Assembly: GCA_021775515.1 (NCBI GenBank)
Contig: JAJFHR010000028.1
Span: 1 to 11,045 of the forward strand
Direction: 5' to 3'
Source of the DNA: Hyphomicrobiales bacterium
GTDB lineage: Bacteria > Pseudomonadota > Alphaproteobacteria > Rhizobiales > JAJFHR01
DNA: 11,045 nt
How positions within the stretch are numbered: position 1 is the first letter of the stretch; each line of letters begins with the position of its first letter. The position numbers were made by a program, and so were the translations under genes. Shown here one piece after another: positions 6,708-11,045 of the stretch. The notes below the pieces were generated by a model. It saw only the letters and a program-made list of their open reading frames with translations. It was not told the origin of the DNA and searched no databases.

Positions 6708-6737
6708 CAGCCTTTCTCGAGTGTGGCTGGTCCAGCC
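6708..6737 (-). promoter_or_regulatory. Inverted-repeat leader upstream of the ada-like gene
   Basis: The minus strand carries three related arms before the start codon: GGCTG (6737-6733), CAGCC (6729-6725) and GGCTG (6712-6708). The first two form the odd palindrome GGCTGG-A-CCAGCC. The middle arm could instead pair with the third, which contains the last two bases of the putative SD AAAGG (6715-6711). It could be a protein operator, a translation-controlling leader, or chance. Confidence 0.35.
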
Positions 6738-6799
6738 GATCGTCGTATAAACAATGAAATACGAAGTTTTTGCCGTATCTGCCACCCGTTTCTTGCGCT

Positions 6800-7294
6800 C
6801 TAACTTGCTTTCAGGGCCGTGCGTAAAACGTCGGCAAATTCGGATTTTTCGTCCTGTGATAAAAAATTTCCGATTTCAAGATGGCGGCCATGTGAGGATA
6901 AAATCAGGGGATAGTTTTCATAATTATCCTCGTCATCGACGTTATGTTCAACCCGAACCCAATAGCGGTTAAACTGCCAGAACCGGGACCTGCCGTTGGG
7001 ATTTACGTGCGTTATCACTAGGTCTTTGGCGTAGATGTCGATAATTTGACGATGCCTCCCGTCACGATAATTCACCTTGAAGGCTATGTATATCAACATA
7101 AGATCAAGACCAAAAAACCCTACGACTGGCCAGGCGCCGATGGTGAAAAAAAAGCACCCCAATATGAAACTCAGCCCAGAGAAAAAACCCATGAGGATGA
7201 AAAATCCCTGAGGTTCCAAGGACCGGTTGGGCGTTAGGACGGCTGAAAAGCTTTTTTCCAGCATATTTCCGAGGTCTGGCTTGGCAATGTGCAT
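6800..7294 (-). CDS. DUF2244 domain-containing membrane protein
   Basis: A 164-residue protein of the DUF2244 family, small inner-membrane proteins of unknown function found mostly in alphaproteobacteria. The signature SAVLTPNRSLEPQGF lies near residues 17-31, followed by two membrane segments (about 30-50, ILMGFFSGLSFILGCFFF, and 54-72, VVGFFGLDLMLIYIAF), then a cytoplasmic-type beta-rich domain with FWQFNRYWVRVE. Both ATG 7294 and ATG 7264 are possible. The first gives the short N-terminal tail usual for the family and its codons look normal, but it has no SD and a candidate promoter would start transcripts almost on it. The second has a GGAA at very short spacing. The longer open frame to 7471 overlaps nth and is rejected. 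About 100 bases separate it from the ada-like gene downstream. Confidence 0.87.
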   Translation of the reverse strand: MHIAKPDLGNMLEKSFSAVLTPNRSLEPQGFFILMGFFSGLSFILGCFFFTIGAWPVVGFFGLDLMLIYIAFKVNYRDGRHRQIIDIYAKDLVITHVNPNGRSRFWQFNRYWVRVEHNVDDEDNYENYPLILSSHGRHLEIGNFLSQDEKSEFADVLRTALKAS

Positions 7295-7301
7295 GGAAAG
7301 G

Positions 7302-7329
7302 ATTTTAGATGTTTGGCATATTTCGGCAA
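7302..7329 (-). promoter_or_regulatory. Candidate promoter for the DUF2244 gene
   Basis: On the minus strand TTGCCG (7329-7324), a 16-base spacer and TAAAAT (7307-7302) resemble a sigma-70-type promoter, matching 4 of 6 and 5 of 6 consensus bases. Transcription would begin near 7295, making ATG 7294 leaderless or favouring ATG 7264 with a leader of about 30 bases. Confidence 0.4.
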
Positions 7330-7330
7330 G

Positions 7331-7342
7331 CACATTAATGTG
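7331..7342. promoter_or_regulatory. Perfect 12-bp palindrome between DUF2244 and nth
   Basis: CACATTAATGTG reads identically on both strands. It lies in the divergent intergenic region, 51 bases before the nth start and one base upstream of the candidate DUF2244 -35. Position and symmetry suit a dimeric regulator's operator. No regulator can be named. Confidence 0.4.
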
Positions 7343-7393
7343 ATGAATGACACCGGGCGGAATTGCCAGATCGAATTTAGAAAAAAACTCCCT

Positions 7394-8029
7394 ATGAAAA
7401 AACAACACATTGAAGAGATGTTCCAGCGATTTAAAGCCGCCTCGCCGAATCCGCAAGGAGAGCTCGAACACGTTAACGCCTATACGCTGCTGGTCGCTGT
7501 GGTTTTATCAGCGCAGGCAACCGATGCCGGAGTTAACAAAGCTACCCGTGCCTTGTTTGAGGTTGCCGATACACCGGAAAGAATGCTGGTATTGGGCGAG
7601 GACCGGGTTCGTGACTACATCAAATCAATCGGTCTTTACCGCAACAAGGCTAAAAATGTTATCGCCCTGTCAAAAATGATTTTGACGGAATTTAACGGTG
7701 AAATTCCCCAAACACGCGAAGCGCTTGAAAGCCTGCCGGGTGTCGGGCGCAAAACTGCAAACGTCGTACTCAATATGGCGTTTGGTCATCCGACAATTGC
7801 TGTAGATACTCATTTGTTCCGATTGGGCAACCGCACTGGTCTTGCACCGGGCAAGACACCGCTAGAAGTTGAAAAAAAACTTGAAAAGAATATCCCGAAG
7901 GAATTTCTGCTGCATGCTCATCACTGGCTTATTCTGCACGGCAGATATGTGTGCAAGGCGCGCAAACCAGAATGTGCGCGCTGCCTGATTAACGATCTGT
8001 GTGACTATAAGGCTAAGGAAATCGCTTGA
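7394..8029 (+). CDS. nth: Endonuclease III (bifunctional DNA glycosylase/AP lyase)
   Basis: Base-excision repair enzyme that removes oxidised pyrimidines and nicks the abasic site. It is 211 residues, the same length as E. coli Nth, with key residues at the same numbers: the helix-hairpin-helix LPGVGRKTANVVL with catalytic Lys120, AVDTHLFR with Asp138, and the [4Fe-4S] cluster cysteines 187, 194, 197 and 203 in C-x6-C-x2-C-x5-C spacing. LSAQATDAGVNKAT (38-51) is also characteristic. ATG at 7394 gives the classical N-terminus MKKQHIEEMFQRF. The open frame runs back to GTG 7289, but that part overlaps the DUF2244 start region and is not conserved. The SD is weak (AGAAAAAAA). It ends 16 bases before the stop of the convergent EI24-like gene. 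Confidence 0.97.
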   Translation: MKKQHIEEMFQRFKAASPNPQGELEHVNAYTLLVAVVLSAQATDAGVNKATRALFEVADTPERMLVLGEDRVRDYIKSIGLYRNKAKNVIALSKMILTEFNGEIPQTREALESLPGVGRKTANVVLNMAFGHPTIAVDTHLFRLGNRTGLAPGKTPLEVEKKLEKNIPKEFLLHAHHWLILHGRYVCKARKPECARCLINDLCDYKAKEIA

Positions 8030-8045
8030 TTTCTTGGCGGCTTAC

Positions 8046-8735
8046 CTACACCGGCTTTTGTGGAATCAGCTGATGGTCACCACGGTGCACCGCTTTAAAA
8101 GTATGCACCATGAAAGCTGTGGCAAACAAAGGGGTGAAGAGATTTATTATCGGAATGGTTGCGACAAAAGCTATCAGAATTCCGCCTGTCCAAACTCGCG
8201 CCCGATTGGCCCGGCGTAAATGTATCACCTCATCGTGGGGTAAATGGCGCAGACCACAAAGTTCAAAATATTCCCGACCAAGCAAATAGCCATTGCCACC
8301 ATAAAACACCATAAGATTGAGGCCGGGTATCAGCGCCAGAATTAAGACCAAAATATTTACGCCAATAATGCTAAAGGTAAATTTGGCAGCAATGATTATT
8401 CCCTGAAGTGTGGGCAATTCCCTACCCTTGGGATCTTTGGGGTAGTGACTTTCTTCAACCGTTTCGGCAATTTCATCGAGGAAAAATGTCGCCACGAGTG
8501 AGGTAATCGGCAGTAGAAAAAATACCATTCCGGCGATGAGCCCCAAGCCTGTCATAATTGCAACCATCGTTTCCATCCACGGAAACGGCAGTGTCAAAAA
8601 TTTCGACAGCACGTTTTCAATCGACAGCCACAAAAGGGTGAAAACCGCAATCGTTAAACCGAGAGATTTCAACAGCACCCAGCGAAATTTAGCAGAAAAC
8701 AACTGCTCTACGGATTTGGCAGCAGCCTGGAACAT
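8046..8735 (-). CDS. EI24/CysZ-like integral membrane protein
   Basis: A 229-residue inner-membrane protein of the EI24 domain family, which includes the E. coli sulfate permease CysZ. Hydrophobic segments lie near residues 20-40, 57-86, 113-146 and 183-212; two of these are long enough to span twice or form a hairpin. The motif NGYLLGREYFEL (148-159), followed by a charged HLRRANRAR stretch and the PIINLFTPLFATAFMVH helix, is typical of this family in alphaproteobacteria. Sulfate transport is possible by family, but no sulfur-assimilation gene is nearby and many members are uncharacterised, so I leave the substrate open. ATG at 8735 is the natural start; no clear SD is visible. It converges on nth. 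Confidence 0.85.
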   Translation of the reverse strand: MFQAAAKSVEQLFSAKFRWVLLKSLGLTIAVFTLLWLSIENVLSKFLTLPFPWMETMVAIMTGLGLIAGMVFFLLPITSLVATFFLDEIAETVEESHYPKDPKGRELPTLQGIIIAAKFTFSIIGVNILVLILALIPGLNLMVFYGGNGYLLGREYFELCGLRHLPHDEVIHLRRANRARVWTGGILIAFVATIPIINLFTPLFATAFMVHTFKAVHRGDHQLIPQKPV

Positions 8736-8818
8736 ACGAGGCTCGATTGAAAAGGATTAAAGACAGTCTATAGCTTTTCATATCATTTAGGAAATCGCTG
8801 CGCCGCTGACAAGTATTG

Positions 8819-8944
8819 ATGCCGATGAAGCTCACTTTATTGCTTGCCGCCGCCTTCTTGCCTCGTTATGTTCCGCACGCTTGGCCAGTTTTGGCATGCG
8901 GCTTTCAGATTTCTCTATACAGGTTGGACTATGACAGGAACTAA
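8819..8944 (+). CDS. Possible 41-codon small ORF before the kinase gene
   Basis: ATG at 8819 opens a 41-codon frame ending in TAA at 8942-8944, overlapping the kinase start by 14 bases in another frame. The peptide starts MPMKLTLLLAAAFLP, a signal-peptide-like hydrophobic run, and contains Val-Leu-Ala-Cys at 24-27. Only a weak SD (AAG at 8811-8813) precedes it. It could be a leader peptide, a gene remnant, or chance; the surrounding bases 8736-8930 otherwise hold no recognised gene. Confidence 0.2.
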   Translation: MPMKLTLLLAAAFLPRYVPHAWPVLACGFQISLYRLDYDRN

Positions 8945-9923
8945 TTTTGATGTGCTCGGTATCGGAAACGCTATTGTTGATGTTTTAAGCCGAACCGATG
9001 ATGCATTTTTGGCAGCCAATGGTCTGGCTAAAGGTTCGATGGCCCTGATTGACGATGATCAGGCTGTTACGCTTTATGCAAAAATGGGCCCGGGCGTGGA
9101 GATTTCCGGCGGATCCGCCGCTAATACTATCGCCGGTATTTCTTCCTTCGGTGGCAAAGGGGCCTTTATCGGCAAAGTACGAAATGATCAGCTCGGTGAT
9201 GTTTTCGCCCATGATATTCGCTCTATCGGTGTTGATTTTTCCACCGCAGCTGCAACAAGCGGGCCGCAAACTGCACGCTGTTTGGTTTTAGTAACGCCCG
9301 ATGGCGAGCGCACTATGAACACGTTTTTGGGGGCAAGCCAGAACCTCTCGGTAGATGATATTGAAGAAAATCAGATTGCCCGCGCCCACACACTTTATCT
9401 AGAGGGATACCTGTGGGATCCAGCCCAGGCAAAAGAGGCCTTTCTTAAAGCCGCCAAATTTGCCCATAAAGCCGGTCGCCAGGTGGCTTTGACATTGTCC
9501 GATGCCTTCTGTGTTGATCGCTACCGTGATGAGTTTAGAAACCTGCTTAAACAAGACGTCGATATTCTATTCGCCAACGAAGCTGAGATTACTTCTCTTT
9601 ACGAGGTTTCAGACTTTGAGGAGGCAGCTAAACAGGCACAAATAGAATGCAAACTCGCCGTTTTGACCAGAAGCGAAAAAGGCTGCGTAATTCTCAAAGA
9701 CAACGAACGCCATGAGGTTCCCGCCCTGAAGGTGGACGAGCTGGTAGATACAACCGGGGCCGGCGATCTGTTTGCGTCGGGTTTTCTTTTTGGTCTCACT
9801 CAGGAAAGATCACTTACTGATTGTGGCCGCCTCGGCGTACTAGCTGCCAGCGAGGTTATTTCACATATCGGTGCCCGGCCTGAAACATCATTAAACGACC
9901 TTGCCAAATCTCACGGCTTATAA
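8931..9923 (+). CDS. PfkB-family carbohydrate/nucleoside kinase, adenosine-kinase-like
   Basis: A 330-residue ribokinase-fold enzyme that phosphorylates a sugar or nucleoside with ATP. It shows the N-terminal FDVLGIGNAIVDVL (6-19), the substrate-binding GGSAANTIAGI (60-70, PfkB signature 1), a FANEAE segment (214-219) near the metal/ATP site, and DTTGAGDLFASGFLFG (273-288, PfkB signature 2) with catalytic base Asp279. Homologues in rhizobia are usually labelled adenosine kinase; that label is plausible here but the substrate cannot be read from sequence. ATG at 8931 has AGG 7 bases upstream. The frame extends to TTG 8844, but those 29 residues are not conserved-looking and overlap another small frame. 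Its stop codon lies within TTATAA, shared with the convergent coaA stop. Confidence 0.93.
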   Translation: MTGTNFDVLGIGNAIVDVLSRTDDAFLAANGLAKGSMALIDDDQAVTLYAKMGPGVEISGGSAANTIAGISSFGGKGAFIGKVRNDQLGDVFAHDIRSIGVDFSTAAATSGPQTARCLVLVTPDGERTMNTFLGASQNLSVDDIEENQIARAHTLYLEGYLWDPAQAKEAFLKAAKFAHKAGRQVALTLSDAFCVDRYRDEFRNLLKQDVDILFANEAEITSLYEVSDFEEAAKQAQIECKLAVLTRSEKGCVILKDNERHEVPALKVDELVDTTGAGDLFASGFLFGLTQERSLTDCGRLGVLAASEVISHIGARPETSLNDLAKSHGL

Positions 9924-10880
9924 TTTTCGTAACTCGACTTCAGTAATGTCGTGAGTTTCGCCTTTGCGCAAAATAAGATCGGCACGGTGCCGGGTCGGTA
10001 AAATGTTTTCTTCAAGATTGGGCAGATTGATCGTCCGCCAGATTTGCGTGGCCGTCTTCCGGGTTTCCTCGTCATTGAGAGTAGCATACCGGTGGAAATA
10101 TGATTTCGGATTTTGGAAAGCGGTTTCGCGCAGTTGAAAAAAGCGCTCGACATACCAGCGCTCAATCACATCGGCATCAGCATCCAGATAGATTGAAAAG
10201 TCAAAATAATCCGACACGTAAGGTATTAATTTGCCTCCCTTGGGCGCCCTGCCTGTTTGCAAAACATTCAGACCCTCGACGATCAATATGTCGGGTTGGT
10301 CAACGGTAATTCTTTCGCCTTCGAGAACATCATAAGCAATATGGGAATAAACCGGTGCTTCCACAGAGCTTCTGCCAGCTTTTACATCCGACAAAAACTT
10401 GAGAACACCTGCAACATTATAGCTTTCCGGAAAGCCCTTGCGCTCCATCAGCCCTTCGGCCTCAAGCCATTTATTGGAATATAAAAAACCGTCTGTTGGA
10501 ACCAAATCAACCTTGGGATGGTTGGGCCAGCGCGCAAGTAGTGCCTGAAGAATACGCCCGGTAGTACTCTTGCCAACCGCAACGCTTCCGGCCAGGCCAA
10601 TTATATAGGGGCATTTTTTGTCCCGGCCGCCGAGAAAATTATGAGTAGCCCGATGTAAGCTCTGACAGGAGGCAACATAAAAATTCAGCAGACGTGACAG
10701 GGGAAGGTAAATCTGACGGACTTCGTCCATCTCGACATTTTCATTAAGGCCCTGGAGTTTCTCCAGCTCTTCATTCGAAAGCGTAAGCGGTGTATCCGCG
10801 CGTAGTTTTGCCCATTGAGCTTTGGTGAAAAACCGGTAAGGCGAAAATTGTATTGGAGTTTTTTTATCCATCGGGGTCAC
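9918..10880 (-). CDS. coaA: Type I pantothenate kinase
   Basis: Phosphorylates pantothenate, the first and controlling step of coenzyme A synthesis, and in the type I family is normally feedback-inhibited by CoA. It matches bacterial CoaA along its length: IYLPLSRLLNFYV (57-69), the Walker A loop GSVAVGKST (98-106), VPTDGFLY with Asp130 (E. coli Asp127), RKGFPESYN, APVYSHIAYDVL, DILIVEGLNVLQ, DYFDFSIYLDA, and ENILPTRHRADLIL near the end. 320 residues is usual. The start is GTG 10880, whose GTGA overlaps the hisE stop and implies translational coupling, or ATG 10871, five bases after that stop; neither has a good SD. The 3' end overlaps the kinase gene by six bases. Confidence 0.96.
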   Translation of the reverse strand: MTPMDKKTPIQFSPYRFFTKAQWAKLRADTPLTLSNEELEKLQGLNENVEMDEVRQIYLPLSRLLNFYVASCQSLHRATHNFLGGRDKKCPYIIGLAGSVAVGKSTTGRILQALLARWPNHPKVDLVPTDGFLYSNKWLEAEGLMERKGFPESYNVAGVLKFLSDVKAGRSSVEAPVYSHIAYDVLEGERITVDQPDILIVEGLNVLQTGRAPKGGKLIPYVSDYFDFSIYLDADADVIERWYVERFFQLRETAFQNPKSYFHRYATLNDEETRKTATQIWRTINLPNLEENILPTRHRADLILRKGETHDITEVELRKL

Positions 10881-11045
10881 GACTTGGTTCTTGCGGCTTT
10901 TTCAACATGACCGCTAACGCCTTGACGGGCACGCAAAATCGCCAAGACATCGGTTAGGGAAACATTCGCAGCTTCTAAAGTGACCAGCCAGTGGTAAAGG
11001 AGATCGGCGGATTCTTCGGCAAGTTCTTGAGGTGATCCCTCAATT
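10877..11045 (-). CDS. hisE: Phosphoribosyl-ATP diphosphatase, C-terminal part
   Basis: The last 55 codons of a gene running in from the right edge. The translation has ESADLLYHWLVTLEAANVSL and TDVLAILRARQGVSGHVEKA, the metal-binding glutamate/aspartate helix and conserved C-terminal block of HisE, which hydrolyses phosphoribosyl-ATP in the second step of histidine synthesis. The stop TGA (10879-10877) overlaps the coaA GTG start, so the two are almost certainly one transcript; hisE-coaA is an order I recall from alphaproteobacteria. The N-terminal half and start are outside the window. Confidence 0.9.
   Translation of the reverse strand, partial: IEGSPQELAEESADLLYHWLVTLEAANVSLTDVLAILRARQGVSGHVEKAARTKS

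Noticed and set aside
7289..7393. Longer nth start at GTG 7289
   Set aside because: It would add 35 unconserved residues and overlap the DUF2244 start; ATG 7394 gives exact E. coli numbering of the active-site residues.
7295..7471. Longer DUF2244 frame starting at 7471
   Set aside because: It overlaps the nth coding region and the added residues are not family-like.
1..11045. Mobile element, CRISPR, tRNA/rRNA, toxin-antitoxin or defence system
   Set aside because: I found no terminal inverted repeats with a transposase, no direct-repeat array, no cloverleaf and no known defence domain; gene content is housekeeping with uniform composition.

Overview
This looks like an ordinary chromosomal stretch from an alphaproteobacterium, most likely of the Hyphomicrobiales (Rhizobiales) type. 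I base that on the order pyrF - DUF1330 - dapB - gpmA, a short (about 206-residue) GpmA, a DUF2244 membrane protein next to an nth-type endonuclease III and an EI24/CysZ-like membrane protein, a PfkB/adenosine-kinase-like gene, and hisE joined to coaA. I recall all of these from rhizobial and related genomes. GC content is moderate and codon use looks uniform. I see no tRNA or rRNA gene, insertion sequence, phage gene, CRISPR array, toxin-antitoxin or defence module.

Layout. Positions 1-129 hold no confident gene. A solo tRNA-modifying methyltransferase domain (MnmD, minus) lies head to head with a YcaQ-family DNA glycosylase (plus), with a shared promoter region between them. A plus-strand run follows: pyrF (UMP synthesis), a small DUF1330 protein, dapB (lysine/diaminopimelate synthesis) and gpmA (glycolysis). 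Next come two divergent predicted lipoproteins of unknown function. They are followed by a minus-strand AraC-HTH/O6-methylguanine methyltransferase fusion (Ada-like without its N-terminal domain) and a DUF2244 membrane protein. nth is divergent from DUF2244 and convergent with an EI24/CysZ-like membrane protein. A PfkB-family kinase then converges on coaA, and the window ends inside hisE, whose stop codon overlaps the coaA start.

How the genes work together. Most are independent housekeeping genes for nucleotide, lysine, carbon, CoA and histidine metabolism. Three DNA-repair enzymes (YcaQ type, Ada type, Nth) lie within about 7 kb but in separate transcription units. The region is compact. 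All four tail-to-tail gene pairs are separated by 17 bases or fewer, or overlap, and I see no convincing intrinsic terminator at any of them.

I did not find an undescribed multi-gene system. The points most worth checking are small: the divergent lipoprotein pair, a perfect 12-base palindrome between DUF2244 and nth, a possible SD-masking leader upstream of the ada-like gene, overlapping -10 elements between mnmD and ycaQ, the uncertain mnmD start, and a 41-codon open frame before the kinase.
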